DNA of 64,000 bases from Lentisphaerota bacterium (GTDB taxonomy: Bacteria > Verrucomicrobiota > Lentisphaeria > Victivallales > Victivallaceae): NCBI GenBank assembly GCA_015061685.1, contig SUWD01000005.1, forward strand, positions 1-64,000, given 5' to 3'. Of the stretch, positions 54,062 to 62,700 are shown in pieces. The first letter of the stretch is position 1; each line of letters starts with the position of its first letter. A program made the position numbers and the translations under genes. The notes below the pieces were generated by a model. The model searched no databases. It had not been told where the DNA came from and saw only the letters and a program-made list of their open reading frames with translations.

Positions 54062-56032
54062 TCAGGCGAAAGTTTCGTAGAGGGCATCCAGTTTTGCCAG
54101 ATAATAGGCGATATTCTCATCACGGTTGCCCGGATCTGCATCGTCAAGAAGTTTCGCATTGCCGACTACCGGCAATTTCGCCTTTGTCCCGGTAACGTAA
54201 AACTTCACCTTATCCCCTGCCCGGTACTCCTTGTTTGATGCCAGTGCCAATTCATAAGGTGCCGATCTCCGGGTGGAGCCGGAGGCAAGTTTTTTCCGGT
54301 AATTCTCCGGTGAATCGCTCAAAACTTCGCTCTTGGCAAGCTCTTCCAGAGCTGTTTCCCGATTGGAGATCGCACTCCTCCAATTCTCGTAAGCCTCTCT
54401 GCCTGATTCCGGATCATCATGCAATCTGGCGGAAACCAACTGCCGGATGAACTTCCGCTGGAATCCCTCCAATGCTCTCGACTTCAAAGCCGCCCCGGTA
54501 AGTTTTATTGCCCCATCCCCGGTCAGCAATGCGTAATTCTTTGCCTTATAGGAGAACATTGCCGGATATTCAGCATCAAATTCCAACTGGATCCCCGGCG
54601 GCAGAATATCATTCAAAGCTGTTTCCAGCTCCTCTCCGGAATTTTCCGGCATCTGGAAATAGATCCCGTCGGTATCCATTTCGATCACCACCGCACCTTT
54701 TTCCTGCAATGTTTTCACCAGTTTGCCCAGCAATTCCCTCCCGGCAGCAGTGATCTTCTCCGCCAAAGCAAAGTCGTTGAATGCCCCCTGCGAAAATCCC
54801 AGATAACCGTAAAAGGAGTTTATCAATATTTTGAATGAGCTTTGCAATGCCTCCTGCTGACTCTTTTCCACGCCATCCGGCAGAGTTCTCGCCCGGTCTT
54901 TCGCCGCCAGCCGGAATGTCCGGAGTTTCGCCAGCAAAGAGAGAAACACCCCCGCTTCATCCCGTACCGGAGCTGTATCAAACATCAGCAGCAGAGAGGG
55001 ATAGAGTGACCGCACGTCGCAATGACGCACATTGTGGAATACCCCGGCAACTTCCATATTTGACAACGCTCCGGCGTAGGGTCGGGGTGTTTCCGGCAAC
55101 GGAATGGAATACCCTTTGCACAAATATTCCGCAGTTAAAAGAGCATCAAGGGCACTCCCTGATCCCCGGAGGATGCACTCCTGAAATCCCAGCGGCAATT
55201 CCCTCGTCCGGTAAAAGTACGCCGGCAGTAAGATCTCCGACAATCTGCCGATGATTTGCGGCACAAAACTGCCCTCTATTTGGAAATACTCCTGCAATGA
55301 GGGCAAATCCAACTCCTCAAGATCCCGGTGTGCCGCATCATAAAGCTGTACCGGGTGCAGAATATCCACCACATGTCTGCCGGCAAGCGAAAATCTCTGA
55401 TATGAATACTGCTTCTCCCCGGCGGCGTAACGGGATTGCCGCATGGTGAAAGTTCCCCCGTCTCTGCCGCATGACAGAACAATTTTCAATTTCTTCGCCC
55501 GTTTGACCAACAGCGGCAGATCGTGGCGGCATCCGTTGAAACTCTCCAAAACATCCGGATCAAATCCGTTTATCCGGTCAATAAAACTTTGAATCACCTC
55601 TTTTTCCCCGCCGGAATAAACCGCCGTAAAGCCGGATGTATCAGATATTTCAATGTTTTCTATGCCATTATCATCCCCCCGGATGCAAAATTGCATTCTT
55701 CTCAAAGCGGTAAAATCCATATCCCCGAACAACCGCAATGACTTCATGCTCAAAGCCTGCTGGAGATTATCCCGCAGCACCATCACTCCGGGAGCTTTTT
55801 TAAGCTCCGGCAATAACTTACTGTATTCTTCAAATGAAGAAAAAAATGCCTGCCGGCAGAAAAATCCATTACCGGCAAGCATTTTAACTGTACAATTTTG
55901 CGGAACTTCCGCCTCCGCTGAAAGCAGTACAAAAGGTTCAAAAACCTCCTGCTCCAACCGGAATGTTTCCCCCTCATGAAAATAGAGCTGCACCCCGCAA
56001 CTGCCCGCTTCAGCGGCGACGATCTGCCTCAT
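54062..56032 (-). CDS. family B DNA polymerase with degenerate exonuclease motif
   Basis: 656 aa, smaller than E. coli Pol II (783). Polymerase motifs are intact: motif A HCDVRSLYPS (Asp339), motif B K401..NSFYG (401-409), motif C EMDTDG (Asp453, Asp455), then KNYALL. The proofreading domain is doubtful: Exo I, normally DIE, reads CIR at 116-118, and Exo II keeps only HD (Asp171). The start is one base after the purO stop (TGAAATG), so the two are coupled. It may be a repair or translesion enzyme without editing. Its coupling to a purine gene is unexplained. Confidence 0.9.
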   Translation of the reverse strand: MRQIVAAEAGSCGVQLYFHEGETFRLEQEVFEPFVLLSAEAEVPQNCTVKMLAGNGFFCRQAFFSSFEEYSKLLPELKKAPGVMVLRDNLQQALSMKSLRLFGDMDFTALRRMQFCIRGDDNGIENIEISDTSGFTAVYSGGEKEVIQSFIDRINGFDPDVLESFNGCRHDLPLLVKRAKKLKIVLSCGRDGGTFTMRQSRYAAGEKQYSYQRFSLAGRHVVDILHPVQLYDAAHRDLEELDLPSLQEYFQIEGSFVPQIIGRLSEILLPAYFYRTRELPLGFQECILRGSGSALDALLTAEYLCKGYSIPLPETPRPYAGALSNMEVAGVFHNVRHCDVRSLYPSLLLMFDTAPVRDEAGVFLSLLAKLRTFRLAAKDRARTLPDGVEKSQQEALQSSFKILINSFYGYLGFSQGAFNDFALAEKITAAGRELLGKLVKTLQEKGAVVIEMDTDGIYFQMPENSGEELETALNDILPPGIQLEFDAEYPAMFSYKAKNYALLTGDGAIKLTGAALKSRALEGFQRKFIRQLVSARLHDDPESGREAYENWRSAISNRETALEELAKSEVLSDSPENYRKKLASGSTRRSAPYELALASNKEYRAGDKVKFYVTGTKAKLPVVGNAKLLDDADPGNRDENIAYYLAKLDALYETFA

Positions 56033-56033
56033 T

Positions 56034-56669
56034 TCAGCAAATCACCGTGGCAAGGCTGAAACCATCACCGTTATCCATTGCGGCGGCACTGGTCACAGGC
56101 TGTTCAAAATCAGCAAAAACACCGCCATTGACCACATAATGAGCAGCACAATCTTGACAGGCTGCATCAAAGTTGCGGTCAACGTTGTTGTCGCAGGGAA
56201 CATTTTTCTCATAGGTGGAGATGTAACGGGCAACTCCAGGCTCAAGAGCAAATTCACGAACCAGCAACGCATCTTTGCGGACAATGCCCAGGAAACCCAC
56301 TTTGGAGACTCTGCCGGCAACCGCCACCACCCGGGGGGTGTCCAGTGAATCTTTTTCATAATCCATCGCCAGCAATCCAAGAGCAATCGCATCTCTCACC
56401 GGCATACCCATGGCGATCTTTTCAGTGATCGGGTCGGTCTGGGAACCATTGGTGGCAATCGCCCACTCTCCGGCGATACGGAGGCAGTTGTAGCTGATGT
56501 AAGGATTTTTAGCCAGATCGCTCTCGGCACCGGCACGGGGAACGATAGCGATTTTACCATTGTTTTCCACTGCCTGACGGTTGGGGAATGAACGGGATGA
56601 GACCCGGTACATTGCACAAACTTTGTTCTCTTTGGTCATGCCGAATGCAACAATTCTGCCGATATACAT
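56034..56669 (-). CDS. purO: archaeal-type IMP cyclohydrolase
   Basis: 211 aa. The sequence fits the PurO family, which closes FAICAR to IMP, the last step of purine synthesis. Matching segments are MYIGRIVAFG at the start, AMYRVSSRSFPNRQ, NPYISYNCLRI, ATNGSQTDPI, and a C-terminal AHYVVNGGVF. In most bacteria this step is done by PurH, an unrelated fold. The ribosome site is AAAGGAG, 7 nt before ATG 56669. Repeat copy 4 lies upstream with its TTGACA facing this gene. Confidence 0.9.
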   Translation of the reverse strand: MYIGRIVAFGMTKENKVCAMYRVSSRSFPNRQAVENNGKIAIVPRAGAESDLAKNPYISYNCLRIAGEWAIATNGSQTDPITEKIAMGMPVRDAIALGLLAMDYEKDSLDTPRVVAVAGRVSKVGFLGIVRKDALLVREFALEPGVARYISTYEKNVPCDNNVDRNFDAACQDCAAHYVVNGGVFADFEQPVTSAAAMDNGDGFSLATVIC

Positions 56670-56834
56670 TTTTCAACTCCTTTTTTTTGGTTGTGTTTTC
56701 TTTTTCTTTAATTTTCAGTTATTGTAAAAAATCTTTACTGCGGTAAAAAATTCTCCGCTTGACCACGTCTCCGCACACCCCGGAACGGGATTTTTTCATA
56801 CTGCCCACGCTCCCCCGTCATACAAATAAATTGC

Positions 56835-57030
56835 ATGACATCGCTTTCGGCAGGTGGTGTCAACCTAAAAACGGGAGCGTTTGCAACCGGTGGATGCAGT
56901 GTGAGGCAAGGTCGCCGTCAAATCAAGGCAACGTTGATGGAGTGTACTTAACGTACTCGACATCAACGGTGTCCGCAGATTTGCCAAGAGATTGCCCGCA
57001 ATGCAACACCGCAGGTCATTTTTCTCAAAA
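56835..57030 (-). repeat. dispersed MITE-like element, copy 4 (diverged)
   Basis: Matches the other copies from TGTCAACC to ATTTTTCTC, with core TTTGCAACCGGTGGATGCAG and GATTTGCCAAGAGATTGCCC. Clear terminal repeats are not seen. The hairpin tip has a different sequence from copy 1 but still pairs: CGTTGATG with CATCAACG around GTGTAC and GTAC. The outward promoter is TTGACA (56863-56858)-N17-TGTCAT (56840-56835), pointing to purO. The rest of the 369-base gap (56670-56834) is AT-rich leader and shows no gene. Confidence 0.7.
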
Positions 57031-57038
57031 AAAATTTT

Positions 57039-58106
57039 TTAATTATTTCCTATTCTTGCACACCTCTGCATCAATGCAAAATCCGCCAGCACTATCGCCG
57101 CCATCGCCTCCACCACCGGAATAATTCTCGGCACGATACAAGGATCATGCCGCCCGGTAATGGTTATCCGCCGGGGTTCACCAGCTTTATCCACGGTCAT
57201 CTGCTCCTGCGATATAGATGGAGTCGGCTTGACTGCCAAAGAGAATTCGATCCTCGCTCCGGTGGAAAGTCCCCCGGCAATGCCCCCGGCATGGTTGCTG
57301 GCAAATTCCCCCCCCGGCAGCATGAAATCATTATTCTGACTGCCGCGAGCTTTGGCAGCGGCAAAACCATCTCCGAATTCAATCCCCTTGACTCCGCCAA
57401 GCGAAATCATCGCCTGGGCAAGCCGGGCATCAAGTTTATCAAAAACCGGTTCACCCCAGCCGGCAGGAACATTGTCTATAAAACACTTGACCACGCCGCC
57501 GACACTGTCCTGTGCCGCTCTTGCGTCAGCCACAGCTGCGATCATGGCGGCAGCCGCAACCGGATCAGGTGAACGGGCAGGATTCTTCTCGATTTCGCTC
57601 TGATCAAATGTCTCCGCTTTCACTCCGGCAATTTCTGCGGCATAAGCACAAATTTTTATCCCGTAAGCGGCAAGCATCATTTTGGCAACCGCTCCGGCGG
57701 CTACTCTGGCACAAGTCTCCCTGCCGGATGATCTGCCGCCGCCACGGACATCACGGATGCCGTATTTGGAATAAAATCCGAAATCCGCATGACCGGGACG
57801 GAAAATATTCTCAAGATCGCTGTAATCTTTACTGCGTTGGCTGGTATTGCGAATCATCATCGCCAGCGGAGTACCGGTGGAAACATCTTCCAGTACCCCG
57901 GACAAAATCTCCACCTCATCCTCCTCCTGCCGGGCAGTTGTCAATGCCGACTGCCCCGGACGGCGGCGTGCCATCTCCTGCTTTATGAAATCCCGGTCGA
58001 TCTTTATTCCGGCAGGCACTCCGTCAATGACCACCCCAAGAGCTGCTCCGTGGGATTCACCGAAAGTAGTGATCCGGAAAATTGTCCCGAATGAATTTCC
58101 GCTCAT
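57039..58106 (-). CDS. aroC: chorismate synthase
   Basis: 355 aa, standard. FMN-dependent conversion of EPSP to chorismate, the branch point of aromatic synthesis. Family motifs are GESHGAALGVVIDGVPAGI, RRRPGQSALTTARQEEDEVEILSG, the GGGRSSGRETCARVAAGAVAK block, and SNHAGGIAGGLSTG, followed by KPTPSI. The third gene of a queH-argB-aroC operon, 18 nt after argB, with AAGGA upstream. Confidence 0.97.
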   Translation of the reverse strand: MSGNSFGTIFRITTFGESHGAALGVVIDGVPAGIKIDRDFIKQEMARRRPGQSALTTARQEEDEVEILSGVLEDVSTGTPLAMMIRNTSQRSKDYSDLENIFRPGHADFGFYSKYGIRDVRGGGRSSGRETCARVAAGAVAKMMLAAYGIKICAYAAEIAGVKAETFDQSEIEKNPARSPDPVAAAAMIAAVADARAAQDSVGGVVKCFIDNVPAGWGEPVFDKLDARLAQAMISLGGVKGIEFGDGFAAAKARGSQNNDFMLPGGEFASNHAGGIAGGLSTGARIEFSLAVKPTPSISQEQMTVDKAGEPRRITITGRHDPCIVPRIIPVVEAMAAIVLADFALMQRCARIGNN

Positions 58107-58124
58107 CTTGTCTCAAAATCCTTA

Positions 58125-59021
58125 TCACATCTTTGAATCCGGACGGACAATCTGCGTACCCACTCCATCTTCGGTAAAAATTTCCAGCAGCAATGCGTGA
58201 GGAATTCTGCCGTTGATCATGTGAACCTTATTGATCCCTGATTCCAGAGCCTTGACGCATCCCTGCACTTTGGGGAGCATACCGCCGGAAAGCACGCCGC
58301 TGCGGACCAATTCCGGAATATCCGTCGTCCGGATGGTGGGAATAACGGAATTTTCATCATCTCTATCGGAAAGCACTCCCGGCACATCGCTGACGAAAAC
58401 CAGTTTTCTGGCATGGAGAGCTTCAGCGATCTTGCTGGCGGCGGTATCGGCATTGATATTGTAAACATTGCCGTCAAGACCGCTGCCAAGCGGAGTAACG
58501 ACCGGGATTTTGCCTTCGGCGATAGCTTCAAGGATAGCGGAAGTATTCACGCCGACGACCTTACCGACGAAACCGACATCCTCCTCCTTGCCGGAAACCG
58601 GATCTTTGCTCATCGTTTTTTCCGCCCGGAGAACTTCTTTTCCGGAAATCGCCGCCATATTGCCGCCGGCTTTGCCGCCGAGAGCAACCAATTCGGCATT
58701 GACCTGATTGTGCAGTACATCATCGACGACCTTGATCGTTTCCGAACAGGTATAACGCAAACCGTTGACGAATTTCACTGGAATACCCTTTTCCTGCAGA
58801 GCCGCTGAAATTGCTTTACCGCCGCCGTGGACGACCACCGGGGTAATGCCGATTGCTTCGAGCATGACGATATCCCGCATGGCACCGGCGACCAGTTTTG
58901 CTTCTTCCATGACACTGCCGCCGAATTTGACCACGACCAGCGAATGACGGAAACGCTGGATATAGGGTAATGCTTCAACGAGGACATTGGCTTTGTCGAT
59001 CAAACTTTCCATAAAACTCAT
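58125..59021 (-). CDS. argB: acetylglutamate kinase
   Basis: 298 aa. Phosphorylates N-acetylglutamate in arginine synthesis. KFGGSVMEE binds ATP, VVVHGGGKAIS and VNGLRYT form the substrate site, NINADTAASKIAEALHA and LVFVSDVPGVL follow, and GGMLPKVQGCVKAL is the family's C-terminal signature. ATG 59021 has AGGAGAT within the end of queH. No other arg genes are nearby. Confidence 0.97.
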   Translation of the reverse strand: MSFMESLIDKANVLVEALPYIQRFRHSLVVVKFGGSVMEEAKLVAGAMRDIVMLEAIGITPVVVHGGGKAISAALQEKGIPVKFVNGLRYTCSETIKVVDDVLHNQVNAELVALGGKAGGNMAAISGKEVLRAEKTMSKDPVSGKEEDVGFVGKVVGVNTSAILEAIAEGKIPVVTPLGSGLDGNVYNINADTAASKIAEALHARKLVFVSDVPGVLSDRDDENSVIPTIRTTDIPELVRSGVLSGGMLPKVQGCVKALESGINKVHMINGRIPHALLLEIFTEDGVGTQIVRPDSKM

Positions 59022-59024
59022 AAT

Positions 59025-59576
59025 TCACAAATCTCCTGTATTGTTTCCGGCACTGCGGCGGGAAAATTCACAACCGCAGTAATTCTGCCGGTAAAATCCA
59101 TGTTCAAGGGCGAAGTTACGCCCGGTCAGATAACCGTTTTTCTTTTTGAAGTCGATCTTTTCAAAATTATTCCACGCTTCTCCGATCTCAAAAATCACAC
59201 TGCTTTTTTTGCGTGGACTCACGGTCAAAGTCGTGGCAAATCCATTTTCTCCGGCGGCTTTGCAAGTACGTTCCAGATTGTATTTGAAACACTTGCGGCA
59301 TCTGCTGCCGCCCTCGGGTTCATTTTCCATCCCCTTTACCGCCTCCAGCCATGTCGCATGATCGTAAGGATCGACGATCAGCTCCAGGCCGTAAAATTCA
59401 GCCAGAGAACGCACCGGAGCAAGTCTCTTTTCAAACTCCTCTTTTGAATCCAGATTGCTGTTGGAATAAAAGAGGACAACTTTTCTCTCCGGATCGATCA
59501 TTTCGGGCCGCCCCACACAGCCGCCGCCGCATGGCGCACAGCAAATATGCAGAAAAAGTGCGGATTTTTCCGTCAT
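59025..59576 (-). CDS. queH: epoxyqueuosine reductase QueH
   Basis: 183 aa. Last step of queuosine synthesis: epoxyqueuosine to queuosine in tRNA. Cys-rich motifs for a 4Fe-4S cluster and catalytic metal are seen: HICCAPCGGGC at residues 10-20, SRCRKCFKYNLERT, LTVSPRKKS, and FYRQNYCGCEFSRR. It is the non-cobalamin alternative to QueG. ATG 59576 has AGGAG 8 nt upstream; the frame is open to 59627 but the promoter lies there. Confidence 0.95.
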   Translation of the reverse strand: MTEKSALFLHICCAPCGGGCVGRPEMIDPERKVVLFYSNSNLDSKEEFEKRLAPVRSLAEFYGLELIVDPYDHATWLEAVKGMENEPEGGSRCRKCFKYNLERTCKAAGENGFATTLTVSPRKKSSVIFEIGEAWNNFEKIDFKKKNGYLTGRNFALEHGFYRQNYCGCEFSRRSAGNNTGDL

Positions 59577-59615
59577 GATCTTTTCTCCTGAAAAAACGTA
59601 AAATGTACCGAATTT

Positions 59616-59643
59616 AACATACCACAAAATCGCTTTTTTACAA
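59616..59643 (-). promoter_or_regulatory. promoter of queH-argB-aroC
   Basis: TTGTAA (59643-59638), 16-nt spacer, TATGTT (59621-59616). The leader to ATG 59576 is about 33 nt. Confidence 0.65.
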
Positions 59644-59665
59644 GTTCTTCACTCCCTGTTTTTAC

Positions 59666-59706
59666 AAAAAAAAAAACGGGACAGCACATTTTACTGTGCT
59701 GTCCCG
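59666..59706 (-). terminator. intrinsic terminator of the giant repetitive protein gene
   Basis: A perfect 12-bp stem CGGGACAGCACA / TGTGCTGTCCCG (59706-59695 with 59688-59677), 6-nt loop, then eleven U on the minus strand. This is the strongest terminator in the window. Confidence 0.95.
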
Positions 59707-59722
59707 ACCGGGTTACGTTGGA

Positions 59723-62700
59723 TTATGCCAAAGTACCGCCGTTTTTCTTGGCGAGTTCTTCGCCGGCCTGATAACCGTCGAGCAGGCTGTCGTCCACGGC
59801 AACCATGGTGGAGCCGAGTTCGAAAGTGCTGTTCTGGTTCTGGAAGGCTTCCAGAGCGGCACCGGCTTCCATTTCGGTGCGGCCCCAGGCAACGGTCAGG
59901 TTGCCATTGGTGTCAGAACTGAGTTTCGCCCAGACGTCGTCGGAAGTATCACCGGCGGTTCCACCGTCGGAGATCATCTTGGCACCGTTGAGCAGATCAT
60001 CAACACCGTTGACGGTCAATTCTTTACCGTCGATACCGCTGGCGATCGCTTTGGCACCGGCGAAGTCTTTGGCAAGATCTTCGATGCCGGTGATGTTGAG
60101 CGTGGTGCTGGCAGTATCGCTGCCGAATCCATTGAGGATATCATCAACACTCAAAGCGACCGTACCATTGTTATTGGTATAGGTAAGTTTGACAGTGTCG
60201 CCGTCTTTCGCAACGAGGTAGGTATCGTTGTTGGAGTCGGTGATAGTTTCACCGATCGCGACGGTCTGACCACCAAGTTTGACATTGGTGATATCGGTGA
60301 CATCGGAACCGCTGACCAGCGTGTAGATACCGGACTTCCAATCCATTTCCTCGATGGAGATGGTGTTGCTGTAGTTCCAGCCGAAGGACTCATTCAAAGT
60401 CATCATCGCATTACCGGTGTTGTTACCGGCGACCTCGAAGTTGATCGTGGTGCTGGTGCAGAGGGTCTGCTTACGGCTGAAGTACAATTCAGTATCGCCG
60501 CTGACAGTGATCACGTCGAAGTCCTGAACCAGAGCTTTGAAAGCATTTGCCTGGCTGCTCACGAAGTCGCTGAAGACCAATTCGCTGTTTCCGGCGAAAG
60601 AACCGACTCTTTCACCGTAGATACCACCGGAGACACGTCCGGTGAAAGCGAGGTTGGCGGCGTTACCGGTGAACATGACGCTGGAATTTTCGACATTCAG
60701 AGTTCCGCCGTTGAGGTTGGAACCTGCTGCGTAGATATCGCCACGCAGAGTGATCTGTTTTTCAGCGTTGTTCAAAGCCTCTTTGTCCAGCTCGATCACG
60801 ACGCTGGCGGAGTTCTGAGTAACTTCAGCGTCTTTACCGATGGAAGCACCACCGATAACACGGCCGAGCATCGTCAGGTCATCGCCATTTTCAGCGGCGT
60901 AGGTATTGGAGATCGTCAGTTTGGAACTGCCGATTTTCACATTACCGCTCTGGACATCGGCACCGCCGGTGATCTGCGAGGAGAGGTAATATCCGCCGTT
61001 GAGGGTCAACTCGGTAGCGGCGGTTTCGGCATTGACATTGCCATTGACGACGGCTGCACCGTAAACGTTTCCGGCGACGCTGATATTATTCAGGGTCAAG
61101 CTGCCGCTGCGGAGAGAATCCATAGCGACGACGCCGTTACCGAATACGACTTCGCCGACTCTGACTTCATCTTTGTCAGGATCGACAGCATTACCGTTGA
61201 TGACCATGTTGGTAACTTCGTTGCCGTTGATGCCGCTGGTCATAAAAGCACCATCGGAAGCGTAAGTTCCGGCTTTCACCATATAGATGGTACCTCTGCC
61301 GTTGTCATCGGCACTGACAGTAGCCAGAGCTTTAGCGAGGGTTTTGGCTGAATCGCGTCCGATAATACGGAGAGTATCATCGGCACCGCCGATACCCTGC
61401 CACTGGAATTGTTCACCGTCGTTATCAGTCCAGTCACTGTTGACGTAAACCACGCTGCTGGCGGCCTGATAATTGGCAACTTTGAGGTCACCGTTTTCGG
61501 TATAGACCATAACGAATTTGTCATCGACCTTGACGGCGATACCGTCGATGGTGAGTTTGACACCGGGCAGAGCACTGTTGAGCAGGAAATACACGTCAGA
61601 ATCATAGGTCTGAGTGTCAACACCGTCAACGATGGTGAACGGAGTCTTGAATGTGGCACTGTTGCTGTCAACGGTGATCGTACCGAAGGAATCAGCGGCA
61701 ACCTGTGTAGTTACGGTGATTGCCGGGCCGTACCAATCGACGTTGGTGTTATCGAGTTTGATCAGCAGATCATTGACATCGACAGCTCCGACGGTAAGCT
61801 GTTTACCCTGATTGATGATCAACTTATCAACTGTGGCACTGCCGGCGGTGATGGTGTTATCGACGGTAACTTCGCTGCCGGTGGCACCGGTGATCTCACC
61901 GAATTTGCCGCTGGCAAGGGTGACATCATTATCGGTGATTCCGAGGTTGGTGGCATTGGCATCACTGTTGATGGTGATATCTTTGTCTTTAGCGGCGAAG
62001 TTGAAAGAACCGGCACCGTTGAGTTCCATCTTTTCGGCGAAAGTACCGTTGAAGTTGACGGTATTGTCGGCGTTGGCGGTGTAACTGCCGGTGAAGGCAC
62101 TGACATCACCATTGAAAGTCTGGTTGTTATCGGCGATCACGTCACCGCTTCCGGTAATAGCAGCATTTGTGGTGTTGCTTCCGGAGAGGGTGAGAGTTTT
62201 ATCGCTGTTGACATTCAGAGAACCGGTAAGGTTATCCAATGCGGCGTCTGCCTTGAAGGTCTGATCGGCGGCAACGTCAAGTTTACCATTGCCGCTGAAA
62301 GTGGCATTGGTTTCGTTGGCACCGTTGAGTTTGACCGTGACGGCGGCACCGTCAGCCTTGATGTCACCGGAGAAGTTCTTGATTGCATCGGCGGTATCAA
62401 GTTCGAGATCACCTTTGGCGACGACATCACCGGCACCGTGGAGGATAGCGGCGGTATCGTTGGCTTTGTCAAGGGTCAGGGTCTTGTCGGCGGCGACGGT
62501 CAAGTCACCGGAGAACTCATTCAGGGCTTTATCAGCGGTGAAGGTCTGAGAAGCATTCACGTTGATATCGCCGGCTTTGGCGAAGGTGACTCCGGTTGCT
62601 TTGTCAGCCAGATCCAAGTTGACAGTACCATTGACATTGATATTGGCACCGTCGCCGAAGTATTCGGCAGCATCATCGAGAGTGATGGTGGAATCGGCAG

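Noticed and set aside
56670..57038. A small RNA gene in the purO-aroC gap
   Set aside because: The structured part is the repeat element; the remainder is AT-rich with only a weak promoter, so no separate RNA can be supported.
59723..60400. Autotransporter beta-barrel at the C-terminus of the giant protein
   Set aside because: The last ~250 residues have no regular amphipathic strands and no terminal aromatic residue; the end is ELAKKNGGTLA.
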